A DNA stretch of 64,000 bases from Euglena gracilis. Lineage: Eukaryota; Euglenida; Euglenophyceae; Euglenales. The stretch lies in contig CP154954.1 in the NCBI GenBank assembly GCA_039621445.1, forward strand, positions 30,260,395 to 30,324,394. Reading direction: 5' to 3'. A model generated the notes under the pieces. The model searched no databases and was not told where the DNA came from. It was given only the letters and a program-made list of their open reading frames with translations. Positions 23,596 to 35,309 of the stretch are shown here, one piece after another. A program made the translations under genes and the position numbers. The first letter of the stretch is position 1. Each line of letters begins with the position of its first letter.

Positions 23596-24266
23596 ATTGT
23601 ATCACAAAGACAAAACATGTTTGCATCGATGCACGCGAAAATGGGGGAAATCAAAAATGCAGGTAAGATGAGCAGATTTGGGGGGAAGAGACAAAATTTC
23701 GAGGTTCTCTTGTCTCTGTGACATGAAACCCCTTCTTCCTCTTGACTCAGATTCGGAGGCGCGGCATGTCTGACGAGGACGCTCGGCCACCGGGGGGGAG
23801 GGGGGTGCCCATTTTGCCGTGCCGTGGTGGGGGTTGGACCCGGGTGGGGGGGTGCCGAACCTCCTTCAGGGTCGAAGATTTCCCTGGTCGGGGGGGCATC
23901 ATTGGGGGAAAAAATTATTGGTGACACAGGGGAGAACATGTCAACCTTGAAAACCCTCAAAAATTGAAAATATCATAGTTATGGTCAAGTCTCAGACGGG
24001 TTTGAGGCTTTCAAAACAAACAAACAAACAAACAAAAGACTGACCCAAAATCCCTTCGTTGTTCTCCATGAAAACTTGGCTCGTTCATTGGCCCTTAGTT
24101 TCCCTGCTCGTTCAAACAAGTTCGTTGGACATGACTCTTATGAGAAAGAGAACAACCGTGGAGCCTCAATCAACCACTCCACATGACGAGGCAAGCGCCC
24201 GGGCATGGGCAAGACGAGCCCCAACACCATGGCCGGAAACCACAGTGAGAAAGCCCAAGGAAGGAC

Positions 24267-24434
24267 CAGCAGCAACGACAGCTGGACGGGCCGCCGGCCA
24301 AACTGGGACTGCGCACACCAGTGCCGGAGCTGGGCCCCGCAGGGCGCCAGCAGCTGCTGGATTGCCGGCGCGGTACGGGCTTGGATGGGGTGGAGGAAGC
24401 CGTCGACCACGCTTTGCCTCCACAGGGCCAGGCC
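24267..24434 (-). CDS. Candidate exon, GC-rich, possibly 5' part of the SIN1-like gene
   Basis: After the good acceptor CAACCGCTTTGCAG, the frame GLALWRQSVVDGFLHPIQAR, TAPAIQQLLAPCGAQLRHW and CAQSQFGRRPVQL is open. Two in-frame donors are possible (GTCCAG ending the exon at 24288, or GTCCTT ending it at 24267), both in phase 0. The GC-rich third positions match the exons at 10 and 2-3 kb. No domain is recognised. Linkage to the SIN1-like gene is inferred from strand and phase only. Confidence 0.4.
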
Positions 24435-24569
24435 CTGCAAAGCGGTTGGAATGGGTGCAGGTTTTGGAGCAAGGTCGGTGGGCACAAGCGGCAGGTCAAC
24501 AGCAATCAATTGTGTTTTAATGCGCAGTTTGTCGAGCCCCAAAAACTATCATAGGTGCAGTGGACATGA

Positions 24570-26330
24570 ACTTCCGACCGCTGTGGTGCCAATGGACAAA
24601 CAATTTGAAACCAATACTTTTGAGGGGGGTGGTAAAATGCTCCTTTTGTTGTCTTATACCCAGAGCCATCTTATTCTTTGTGATGAAAATTCAAAAGTTC
24701 AGGGAAAATGGTCCATGCTGGCGGCAAAATGGGACAGAGATGCTAACTCTTTGGGCTGCACCAAAAGAAAAGGAGTTGAAACAAAATTAAGTTTCAAATA
24801 TTTTTCTTTTAAAAACGAAATGCAGATAATGAAATGATTTTAGATCTTAGAATCCCCCAAGTAAATGTTTATTGGGCAACAATTACAGGACAAAAATTAC
24901 GGAAAAATTGTGTGGTTTTCCATAATTTTTGTTTCCAGTAATTTTTGTCCGCACTGTATGGTAGCTTTTTTCGATTTAGAAAACTTTGGGCATTTTTGTC
25001 AGTTTTGGTGACTTTTTCGAAGAAAAATGCCAAAAAAAAACTGGGGAAGCTCCAGGGGGTTGGAAATAGGGGATGGGGGTAAAATAGGGGACTGGCATGG
25101 CCAGGGGGTTCAAAATGGGGGGTGGGGGTAAAATGGGGTTGGCACACGAGCACCGGCTAAGGGGGGGGGGGGGTTGGAGCCGAAGGAACCAGAAAAACTT
25201 TTCGGGCGTTTTCACGTTTGTGGTCGACTCCTTGGAGTCCAGGGGTTGGTGGGGGCGAGTCTTGCATTTGAGGGGGGGGGGGATTCAATAAGGGAGGGGG
25301 TCATCTTTCTGTACAGTGAAAGCAGAATGTTCACGAGAAACGGGTGCTCCAAAGAGCCAAGGTGAAGAAAAAAGCAAACACACACGCAACAACGACATGG
25401 TGTTTGAAACAGGTGGCCCTGTGGCTGAGACCGACCCCCCCCCCCAATATAAGGGGAGTTTAGCTCCTGAGGTGGGGGGGGGGGGTCATACCATGCCCCA
25501 ACCCCCGATAGTGTCCCATACCCAGCAGCTTTCGGCACACAGCCGCAGAATTCAGTCACGTTGGATGGTACTCTTATTCTGGACGATCGTGTGGTCAGAA
25601 ATTTGAAATATCTCTTGGTCAGATGTCGCAATCAATTTTCTGTTTTGCACCTCGATCTAAAGCTCTTTTCAAAGGCGTTCAACAAGTGCCACAGAATTAA
25701 ACCGGGCCGTGTGGCACCCTTGTTCAGAAATACACCTATAAATGCATATGAGATGTGTTGCACAGAAAGCGCATTTTTCCATTTCACATTAAAAATGGCA
25801 CACTGGAGCACAATGGAATGGTATGGTGAACTGAATTGCATGCACACCCTTAGGCTCTAAACCGTAAACAAGCATCGTGGGGTCTGTTGGGGGGGGGGGG
25901 CAGGCGCCCCCACGATTCACAATTTGGCACCCAGTACCCGCCCCAAAGTACCCCCCAAAAACATGGCTTTAAGCCCATATCACCTTTTCCAGGACCAGCA
26001 GGTTTCCTGAACGCAATCCCGGATACTGCTGTGGTATTTTTACAGAGTTGGTTTCTGGTTCACGATTAGCAGGGCAATATTTGGACCCCCCCCAAATAAC
26101 CCGCTGATACTTGTAAACAGCCTGTTCACGATTTACAAGGAATTTTGGGGGTCAAAATAACGCGCTGATGATCACGAGCAGGCTGTCCAAGATTACCCAT
26201 AACGAGAACCGTGTCCCAGGCACAGCCCGAACCGGCGTCTGAGGAATCACGGTCAATTTCGACCCAAATACCCAAGTTTTGGACACTTTTGGGCGACTTT
26301 GGCCCAAATTGGCCGCCGGGCAAAATTGGT
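24570..26330. other. Stretch without supported genes
   Basis: Contains C/G-runs (25165, 25268, 25435, 25476 and 25889), a TACCATGCCCC motif at 25490 like the end of the 26463 element, and a diverged satellite-like unit at 25650-25700 (CTCGATCTAAAGCTCTTTTC). No exon is supported. Confidence 0.4.
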
Positions 26331-26336
26331 AGATTT

Positions 26337-27085
26337 CACACTTCTGTTGCCATGTTGCCCATCAAAAGCTCTTCTGAAGGGCTTTTGACAGATGGCCACA
26401 GAATTCAACCATAATGCATGGAGCTCTCATTTCAGCAATCTTGTATTCCAGAAATTGACGTACCATGCCCCCCCCCGGGCTATTCCCGTCCCCGGGACCC
26501 TTTACAGCCCAATGGGAACAGTACGGGGGGAACAGCTGGGGGGGGGGGGAGACCTAGGTCCCCCCCCCGAGCTATTCCCATACCCGACCCTCGGGCAGGC
26601 AACCCAAAAGGGGTCATTTTTGGCAACTTTTTTGGATGTTCGCAAAAAAATGGTCAATTTTGAGCACATTTGCCAAAAAGTGATTTTTGAAAACGTCCCA
26701 AAAACGTCGATTTTTGAGCACTTTTTTGGGAAGTTTGTAAAAAGTGCTATGACAGCGAGCTATTCCCGTCCCCCTATGGGAGCTCGGGGGGGGGGGGGGG
26801 GGACAGCTCGGGGGGGGGGGGGGGGGCATGGTATTAATTTGTTAAATCCCAGCTCAAATACTATTTAGCATATCAATCGAAAGCTCTCACCAATACCTTT
26901 CGCTTCGAACCCTCAGAACTCAGCCACACTGCAAAGCGCTCTGAAAATCACCGATCGCGTGTTCCGATCAGTCTTCACAAATTCAAAAATCCACTGCTCA
27001 TCTGCCATGTTGCCCCTTAATTGAAAGCTCTGTTCAAGGGCTTTCAGCAGCTGGCCTTAGATATCAGCCATGCTACTGATGTTCT
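26337..27085. repeat. ~145-bp tandem satellite with a TA-flanked element inserted
   Basis: The anchor AATCGAAAGCTCT-like motif recurs at 26364, 26879 and 27023. After subtracting the 371 bases of the inserted element plus one TA, both spacings are 144 bases. Each unit carries a GCCATGTTGCCC start, a CCACAGAATTCAGCCA block and a CAGCGATCG-like block. The same satellite is at 36240-36860 with 147-base spacing. Confidence 0.75.
26463..26831. mobile_element. TA-flanked element CCATGCCCC…GGGGCATGG (369 bp), with empty-site evidence
   Basis: The inverted ends CCATGCCCCCCCC and GGGGGGGGCATGG are each bordered outside by TA. Inside are two GCTATTCCCGTCCCC blocks and no ORF. It sits in a satellite unit. 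The homologous unit at 36348-36376 reads AATTTGACATCTTAATTTG where the occupied one reads AAATTGACG-TA…TA-TTAATTTG, so removing the element and one TA restores the unit with no length change. Confidence 0.75.
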
Positions 27086-27089
27086 ATTT

Positions 27090-28980
27090 CAGAAATTCCC
27101 CAAAATTGGCCAAAGGGAAATGATTGCCTAAAAACAACCAATTTCTGGCCGAAGACACTCAAAAAGCTGCTCAGATATGATTACCACAATGTCCACAAAC
27201 CTTTTGGACACTTTCGCCCCTCCCCCCTGCCCGGGCAAATGGAGCCCGGGCATCAACCAAATGGGGGGGTGAGGATAACGTGGTAATGGGTGCATATGGG
27301 TGATACTCACAATTTTTATACAGAGAATCACCAGAATGGGGAGTTTTCTGCGGAGAGTCCAAAAATTACCCTAATTGAACTCCCTAATTGAGAAAAAGGG
27401 AGTCCAATGGAGAGGTCCCACTGTGAAAAAGGGGAAACCCGCCCACCCTAACAGAAGCGCGGGGCCGCTACAAGCGCAGGGTCCAAATAAAAGCACCCCC
27501 CCCCCGCCGTCGAAGAGGGCGGTCCACTACAAGTGCACCCCCCATTTTGATGAGATTTTTAAAGGAAATCGACAAAAAATCGGGCAGGCAGGGTCCAAAT
27601 AGAAGCACACCCCCTGCCGCCAGAGACGGCAGTCCGCTATTAACGCACCCGTGCTTCTATTAGGGGGGGGGGGGGGGTTACTGGAAAGAAATGTGTTGAG
27701 AAGGACTGTAATGAAGACCTGAATCTGTGTTGACGATGTAAGAACGGCCGCCAGCAATGGGAATGAGCTTGCTAACAAACTCTCCTTCTCTGATTTGCAG
27801 CACTTACCCATGTCGTCATGATGAAGACTGAAACCTCGGCGCCAGCCAAACCAGGAGGAGAAAAGCCATGTCGAGCCAGTGGAGTTTAGCATTGGTGCCC
27901 TGCCAAGAAGGAGAATGCTGAGAAACTTGGAAAATTAATCATCAAGCGATAAACCACGGTGAACGTGACCCCAGCCCATATGTCACCCCCCCCTAATTGC
28001 CGCTCCCCTCCCAAGCTCTTATCGCTTTATGGGTAAGAGCGAAGCTTACCCCTGGGGAAAGGGAGGGTCTAACCCCCCCCTCTCCCCCCGCCCCCCCCCC
28101 CGGTCGGTGCCACCTCGGGAACCGGCAGATTATCACCATGATCCCGGCTCCGTTCTCGGAATTTTTTTTCAATTGCGAGCGACTGGATTTCTAGTTTCTG
28201 AATCACCTCCGTTTGACCCCCAACTCCCCGCTAGGCCTGAGTTATTCACATGTGAAGGGGTCCAAACTGGGTAGGATTGGCACTCCCTCTTCCGACTCTG
28301 CCATTTCGCCAGGGTCCAAAAATCAGTCAAAAAATCGATTTTTCGAAAATGTCTCAAGAAAACGTACATCATCTCCGGAAATGTAGGTGTGACAAAATGT
28401 ACCCCCGGAGGCCCTCTATTGACGCCCGTTCGCTGTTTTGGCCGCCGATGCGCCTGGCCCGTGTTCCGGCGCGCTTTTGCAGCCCAAAACGGCCATTTTG
28501 GGATGTTTTGGGGGTTGTTTTTCGGTCAAAAAATCGATTTTCTTCAAAATATCTCGACAATGAAGCAAAATCAAAGAAAATGTCCGGAGAGTAAAAATGA
28601 AGCCCTTGGAATACCCTATCCAACCATGATTTACTTTTCCCCCAACTCTTCGTGCAGCCCGAGTTAGAGCCATTTTTCGGCCAAGTTTGGCCCATTTCAA
28701 GAGCCCTTTGGGGGTCAATGTTTCCAAAATATCTTTGAAATGAAGCAAACTCGAAGGAAATGTCCGGAGACCTAATTTGAAGACCTTAAATTGCTCAACA
28801 GTATTTTGATTTCCCCGCAACTCCCCCCCACCTTGCCCGAGTTACGGCCATTTTTCGGCCAATTTTGGCCATTTTGTACAGTTTTGGCCTGTTTTGACCC
28901 GGCCATTTTCGGCCATTTTCTGGCTTGGAATCTCTAACTCATTATTTCAACGCACCCCAACAAGGTTGTCCCAAATGGTG
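27090..28980. repeat. Mixed dispersed repeats
   Basis: 28012-28290 carries the GAGCTCTTATC…AAGCTTACC motif and a GGCAGATTATCACCATGA / CGAGTTATTCAC block shared with 37366-37590. 28300-28910 is the CAAAACGGCCATTTTGGG family. 27450-27680 holds AAGCACCCCCCCC-type runs. No exon with splice and motif support is seen. Confidence 0.5.
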
Positions 28981-28984
28981 GACT

Positions 28985-29965
28985 TTCGCTGCAGAGCTCC
29001 TTCGGTGTTGGGCCTTCCTGCTGCCATGGACATCCTACCCAACGATGCGGATCATTGATTGCGGGCAGCCCTCAGCGACCTCGGTCAAATGGCTCCACTG
29101 CCACAATGGGTTGATGACAAGAACCTGATCCCTCAGGCACAGTGTCCGCACAATTTGCAGCGGTGGTGGAATCAAGAAAGCATGCTTGCTCGCCAAAAAG
29201 CACTCCGTGACACACTAAATGGACCAGCTGCTGTACGGTTTGCTAGCCAAAGCCAACCGTACGCTATGGCATGGGCCGCTGTGACACCATAGCAGGGTAT
29301 GCGCACCCTGCTGTCCACGGCTGAATTTGGATGTTCACTTCGTTGGTCCCTTGGAATGTCTCTGACACCAATGGAAACGGACCCCAACACTTGTCCCAAA
29401 TGCTTTGGACCGTGAGATTTTCTTGGACATCACCTCGTTTGCTGCAAATCAAACTTCATCGACTGGCGGCACGGGGCTGTCCAGGACTCCCTGACAACCA
29501 CAACTCAGAAAGCTGGTTTCACAGCCCGCAAAGAACAAAGAGCTGATGACTGTTCCCGCCCAGGAGACATTTTCATTCCTCGCTTGGACAGCGATGGCGC
29601 CGTGGCACGGATGTGACAATACAACACACCCCTCCACAAAGTCACCCACCGCGGAACACAGAAAGCCTGTCTCAATGGCAAACACGACAGGATATCGAAA
29701 AGCATGCCAAATATGATGCAACTGGCCAACACCTGTGTTGGCGTTTGGTGCCATTTTTGATGGACTGCAACAGGGCATGGGACAAGAAGCTTTTCTTGAT
29801 GTCCACCCTTCTAAAGGCCCTTCTTGGGCAGCGGGAAGGGTGGCAGCGTCGCGCCGCGGAGGCAAACATCTAACACGAGAGATCAGCAGACAGCTTGTTT
29901 GGAGCTTGTATTCTTCCAAAGACGAACTCGGGCTGTCTTCTTTCCACTCTCTATGTTCGTGTTTG
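28985..29965 (+). pseudogene. LINE-type retrotransposon 3' fragment (RT C-terminus, zinc knuckle and nuclease-like domain), broken
   Basis: In order across several frameshifts and stops: LGQMAPLPQWVDDKNLIP, RWWNQESMLARQKALRD, AVRFASQSQPYAMAWAA, then TCPKC…GHHLVCCKSN with DWRHGAVQDSL, AGFTARKEQRADD, SRPGDIFIPRL and DVTIQHTPP. The Cys-x2-Cys … His … Cys knuckle followed by RPGDI and DVT is what I expect of LINE ORF2 C-termini, with a PD-(D/E)XK-like tail. Stops at 29291 and 29414 and at least two frameshifts show that it is dead. Related pieces are at 34.99-35.3, 36.8/40.2, 49 and 51.7 kb. Confidence 0.65.
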
Positions 29966-29983
29966 AAGGCCTTTGGGCAAATA

Positions 29984-30142
29984 CCATGCCCCCCCCATAT
30001 AAGACGCCCCCCCCCCATATAACAACTCTCCCTGGCCAACCAAAGGCCGGCCCTTTGGCCGGGACCAACCCCCCCCATATTAGACCCCCCCTGGGATTTT
30101 GGCTCCCGATAGGGGGGGGGGTCTTACATTGGGGGGGCATGG
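29984..30142. mobile_element. TA-flanked element CCATGCCCC…GGGGCATGG (159 bp)
   Basis: Same termini as the 26463-26831 element (CCATGCCCCCCCC / GGGGGGGCATGG), with TA outside each end. The interior has CCATATAAGACGCCCC and a GGCCGGCCCTTTGGCCGGGACC palindrome. It is inserted at the decayed 3' end of the LINE fragment at 28985-29965. Confidence 0.7.
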
Positions 30143-30245
30143 TAACCTTGACCAATCCAGATATCAGGTGACCTGAACACCAAGCAATATCAAACTCCCT
30201 CCTTTTAATCCTACCACATGCTACTGAAACAAACACTTTCCTGAA

Positions 30246-30411
<166 letters not shown>

Positions 30412-30414
30412 TAC

Positions 30415-30997
30415 CAGGGGAGGGGAAATGCGCTCGCCCGGCCTCGGAAAAAATGCGCAAAAATGCGCAAAAATGCGCAAAAATGCGCAAAAAAATGCGC
30501 AAAAAAATGCGCAAAAATGTGCAAAATCCGAGAAAAAATGCGCAAAGATCACGAAAATGCAAAAATTACCCAAAAACATGCAAAAATGGCACCAAATTTG
30601 AAGAAATTATGTAGAATAATGAGGAAAATGTAAGTTTCAAAAAAAGTCGAAAATTTCAAATTTTTGCAAAAAATTGCAAAAATGGTCAAAAAATGGGAAA
30701 ATTTTGGAAAATCACGAAAAATGTGCCAAAAAAAAAAAAAGAAAAAAAAATAAAAAAAAAAAAAAAACAAAAAAATAAAAAAATTAAAAAAAAAAAAAAA
30801 AATAAAAAAAATAAAAAAAAAATAAAAAAATTTTAAAAAATAACAAAAAAATATAAAAAAAAAAAAAAAAATGCGCTGAAAAAAATGAAAAAAATGCGCA
30901 AAAAATGCGAAAAAATGCGCAAAAATGCGCATTTTTGGAAAATTTGAAAAAATGCGCAAAAAATGCGAAAAAATGCGAAACGCATCCCCCCCCCCTG
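30415..30997. mobile_element. hAT-like non-autonomous element, ATGCGC family (583 bp)
   Basis: Left end CAGGGGAGGGGAAATGCGC and right end GCGAAACGCATCCCCCCCCCTG. GATATAC is duplicated on both flanks (30408-30414 and 30998-31004). The interior is extremely A-rich with many ATGCGCAAAA units. A second copy, itself carrying an insertion, spans 41691-45056, and a worn one is at 14794-15125. It contains no ORF beyond low-complexity poly-Phe frames. Confidence 0.75.
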
Positions 30998-31499
30998 GAT
31001 ATACATAATTTTTATACATATATACATACCGGTGCTGGCCTTATTCCGATGCAGCCTTATGTCGGACTCCTTTAAATCGTATTCAGTTTTTTGCGAACAA
31101 AATCCCGACGAACGCGGCCTGTTTGCGTGATAAAACCCTGACCTCATTTCACCATTTACGACTTTTCTCACCCACGGTATTAGGACTCCCGATGCTTTCG
31201 CGTTCTTTTTGACTAATTTTTTTTGATCTGTGTCAATTTCTTTCAATTCATATTGTTTTTGATTCAATTTTTCAATTTGATTCAATGCTCATCCAATGTT
31301 TCATGTTTTTCTCTTTTCTTTGCAGACTGATATGGACCAGTTCATCATAAGGACAAGGCAGGACATCGAGGACAAGGAGCTGGCTGCCATATCGGCCGAA
31401 AGAGCCCGGCTCCGGGGCGGACAGAAGCACAGCAATCGCCCTCCAGCCAGATTGTCGGCAAGCCGAACATCCTCCCCCCCTCCGACCTACCTCGGGGGC

Positions 31500-32350
31500 T
31501 CGACTTTGGGATGATTGGATTTTTTTCCGAACCTCCCCCTTTTTGCCCTTCGGTGGGGATTTGCTCTTGGGTCGTGGTTCGGGGTTGGTTTGGACTACCA
31601 CCGCCTTGGTCTTTAAGGGCTTGAGGCTGGTCTTCGCCGTTTCCAACACGGGAAATTGCCCAAAGGCTCGGCGGGTGATGTCCAACTCTTCGGTTGTCCG
31701 AAGGCGAGAAACCACAAACACAAAGATGTCGTCCCCCGACATTTCATACTCGTGCCTTGTAAAATTCATGCATGCTCAATTCATTGTGGCTCCGTGAAGT
31801 GCCAAAAGCCTCTCCCTCCAGGCCTCGCTTGGGGTTTCGATCACATAGCCAGAAGCACACTCATGAACAGTCGGAAGTGCCCGAAAATAAGCTTCAATGT
31901 CGGCAAAAACTGCCGGACTACTCACCCTTGTGGGGAAAGTGACCCGAGTCCATGGGCGACTCACCCTCCGTTGTGCCGTCTCGTAAATCAACCGTTCCTG
32001 GAGTGACGGCGACAGTTTAGGAAAAATCATCCTCCGCTCTTCAGCGGAGCTCCGCTCTGGGACGTCCCCCCGAAACAATTTACATTCTCCTCGAACCGCC
32101 GCCAATCCTGCAGGGTGATCCCCGCCCTGTCCTCACCAATCCTACGCTTTCCAACTTTGTCGGTGTTGCTTCAGGGAGTCTATGCCAAACTCCCGCCGGA
32201 GTTACTGGCGGAAACCTGCCAAAGTCAGCCTCAACTTCGCCTTAGTTGCTTCATCAAGGCAACTTTTGAACTCCTGAAGCAACACAAAATCTGAGGGGGG
32301 TGCTGGGGAAGTTTCGGCCATAACTTGCTCGAGCTCCTCCCATTCCCCGA
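31500..32350 (-). pseudogene. Gag-like retroelement remnant, broken
   Basis: On the minus strand, EWEELEQVMAETS and LLQEFKSCLDEATKAKLRL lie near 32340-32220, then KLFRGDVPERSSAEERRM, FPKLSPSLQERLIYETAQR and YVIETPSEAWRERLLAL (32080-31800). A second frame follows with EYEMSGDDIFVFVVSRL, a Lys/Pro/Ser-rich stretch and a CSAC motif (31750-31430). Stops and a frameshift interrupt it. Charged helical content followed by a basic, Cys-bearing tail suggests a gag, but no protease or RT was found nearby. An unrelated host gene relic cannot be excluded. Confidence 0.35.
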
Positions 32351-32359
32351 ACTTAGAAA

Positions 32360-33829
32360 AGTCCTTGGCCAGGCCAAAAAAAAAGAGGACAGGGCATCCT
32401 GCGCCACACGTCCGTGTTGATAGGATGAGTCAGATATAATGGAAATGGGTTTGAGGGCACAGCAATGCGCAATGATAATGGGGGGGAGGGGCGGGGGGGG
32501 GGAGGGGGGCGCCGCCCCCCCCCCCCCCCACCAGTGATGATCAATTAACCGTCAAAACGGGGACCAACCGATTAATTGCGATTAACTGGGGGTCCCGGCT
32601 CGATTAACCAAACCATCCGAGGGGGAAAAAACAACATAGCTGAAGAAGAATTCCTCGTCGAAAAGGTTTGGGATCAAAATGACAAGATGCCAAGGGGCAT
32701 CAGATTCATTCTGATGAACATCAGCGCATCAACAGATGGCTCAGACAAGCGGTTACGGAGGTGACTATGGATGTGTTTGAGGTGCGACCAGGAATGTACA
32801 AAAGCCAAAGAAGCAAATTCTTACAGCAGTCATTTATGACAATTGAATTGGAGATTTTCTCAAAAGTTAGGGAGTGGAAGAAAATTATATTCATATTCTG
32901 AAAAAACCTGTGTTGGAGTGGGCAAGCAATTAACCGAAAATCGATTAATTGCGATTAATTGACCCCCCCACAAAAGATCGATTAACTGGGGGGGTCACAA
33001 ACGATTAACCAAACTTCGATTAGCCAAACAACCTTGCCCGCACCGCGGTGGCCGTAGGCCACCGGACCCCTCATCGGTGGTCGTGGGCCTTGATAATGTC
33101 TATCTGGGCTCCCATTTTTCACGGAAAAAAATTTTTCCACGAAAAAAAAAACCAAAAATTTCAGGTTTAAGTTGTTTTCAGGAGTGGTGATAAAACTGCA
33201 AATTCAAAAAAACTGCCCCAAATTTTGGCACACTCAAATTTTATTGACATTTTTAATTTTATTGACATTTTTTCTCTTGGAAAATTTTTGGGATTTTCAA
33301 ACATTTTTTTGCTTCAAAAACCTACGAGATTCAAACCTTTGAGAAAATTGTGAAATTTGGAAGGTGTGAAAAATGCGGTTTTGGGCCAACACAGGTCCCA
33401 AAATGGGTCCAAAATACACCCAGTGGGGTGGGTGTGGGGGATGGTGTGGGGGGGGGGGGGGAGGGTTGGCGTTTTTTTTTGTTTTTTTTTAATAAAAAAA
33501 TGTTTTTTTTAAAAAAAACGCCAAAAAAAACATCAAAAAAAACAAAAAGAAATTTTCATTGAAAAAAACTCGTTATGAAACACCCAAACCATACTTCGAA
33601 GCCTACTAAGTTCAAAAATTGCCCCAAAATGGTCAAAAACATCCAAAAAGTGCAAAAAAATGCAACTTTATGACTTTTTTTTCATTTTTTGTAAATATCT
33701 TCCAAACATTGTCTTCGTTCCTTCCAGGCATTTGTGAAAAAATGAGCTGTGAAAGCAAAAAAAAAAAACATGCCGCCTCATGTCTTTTCTGGGGGAAAAT
33801 CAACATGGGGTCTTATAGTTCCCACCTGC

Positions 33830-33830
<1 letters not shown>
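32360..33830. other. Stretch without supported genes
   Basis: Contains CGATTAATTGCGATTAA repeats (32540-32610 and 32930-33030), a G-run/C-run pair at 32475-32530 and a poly-T/poly-A hairpin at 33468-33545 (GGCGTTTTTTTT…AAAAACGCC). The hairpin resembles those at 35829 and 49227. No exons are supported. Confidence 0.45.
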
Positions 33831-33881
<51 letters not shown>

Positions 33882-34211
33882 CCCCCCCCCCATTATGTAC
33901 CCCCCCCATTGTACCCCCTGGGGGGTGGGGGGAGGTAATGGGGGGCTCACATGCTAAAGAATTTCCTCATCCAAAACTTTTCTCAAAAATCGGAATTTCC
34001 CAAAAAGGGCTCAAAAATCGACGTTTTTGGGACGGTTTCAAATGACCATGTGCCAAAAAATTGACCATTTATTGCGAACATCCAAAAAGTTGCCAAAAAT
34101 GACCCCTTTTCGTGGGACCTGGGTACCCCCCCCCCATTGTGTACCTCCCCCCCATTGTGTACCTCCCCCCCAATTTCGGCCCTCCCGGGGGGAGGTACAT
34201 AATGGGGGGGG

Positions 34212-34309
<98 letters not shown>

Positions 34310-34312
34310 GTA

Positions 34313-34358
<46 letters not shown>

Positions 34359-34575
34359 TGATTACCACCCCCCCCCCTTGTGTCCCACGACCTCTCCCCG
34401 GGAGGCCCGACGGACAATAAGGGGGGGGGGAATAAAGGGGGGGGTACCAAAGGAATTTTTTGCCGGGCCAAAAAATCCCTGTCGCCGTGGAGGCCCGACC
34501 GGACAATAAGGGGGGGGACAATAAGGGGGTACCAAAGGGGGGGGACAAAAGGGGGGGGGGGGTATATGTATGTAT
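33830..34575. repeat. TA microsatellites with GTACC/C-run units
   Basis: Three (TA)n blocks (33833-33880, 34214-34370 with breaks) alternate with GTACCCCCCCCATT and GGAGGTACATAATGGGGGG units and ACAATAAGGGGGG units (34410-34560). The arrangement is partly inverted. The left flank CTTATAGTTCCCACCTGCCATA is the reverse complement of the block at 21062 and 21387. Confidence 0.75.
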
Positions 34576-34984
34576 ATGGTGCTCCGGTGGGTCAGAAATG
34601 TACATTCCACATCATCCCAAGGGGACTCAGTGGGACGTTCTATGTACAACATGTACAACACAGATAGAGGTCAAACGGAAGAATGTGAATGTGCTTGTTA
34701 CAAAGGTGAGGTTGAACGTCATCTGACAACTATTGTAGACGGAAGAGTATGTGCGTGCTTGTTACAAAGGTGAGGTAAGGTGGAGCCGTGCAAACATCGT
34801 GTGATTGTCAAGGTTAGATGTATTGGTAAGGGGAACCCCGCACTTTCGCCTCTTTGTGTTGTCGAATATTGATACCTTGTCGACCCGTGTCGCATTTTTG
34901 GCATTCTTTAGCTGGTTTGTGTGCCGTTTGTTCCATGAATGGTGAATGGTTTGTTTCAAGGGCCGTACGGCCGACTGGTTAAGC

Positions 34985-35301
34985 CAGTTTTGTGGTGGAG
35001 ATTGCACGGAGATTGCAGGAGGCATTTATGGAGAGTATGGCCAATGGGAGGAGGTGGTTGAAGAAGCATTTTGAAAATCGGTGGACAAGTCAGTGAAGAA
35101 GCTCCCAACCAGCTGTTTTGATATTTCCCTTGCCAATGTGGGTGACAGCCCCTGCCATACCTCTGCCTCCACTTGTCGTTGCAACCAGCCCTCCCTTTGG
35201 CCCAAAAGCCGTGGAATGAAGACATCACCAGGGCGGGAGTTGTCCTCAGCACGTTGCTCCTTTTTAGCCTGAAATCCAGCCCGTTGAGCGAGGGATGTCA
35301 A
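34985..35301 (-). pseudogene. LINE 3' fragment with internal deletion
   Basis: Reads AGFQAKKEQRAEDNSRPGDV, FIPRL, then directly LGQREGWLQRQVEAEVWQGL and SPTLAREISKQLVGSFF. In the relative at 28985-29965, about 90 residues (including DVTIQ) lie between the IPRL and LGQREGW blocks. They are missing here while the frame stays open. This points to a precise deletion, or to a sister subfamily lacking that part. Confidence 0.5.
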
Positions 35302-35309
35302 GGGGGGTG

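Noticed and set aside
24205-24837. 210-residue plus-strand open frame
   Set aside because: Antisense to a better minus-strand frame with a good acceptor; no motif on the plus strand.
30549-31019. Poly-Phe frame on the minus strand
   Set aside because: A-rich interior of a hAT-like element; no motif.
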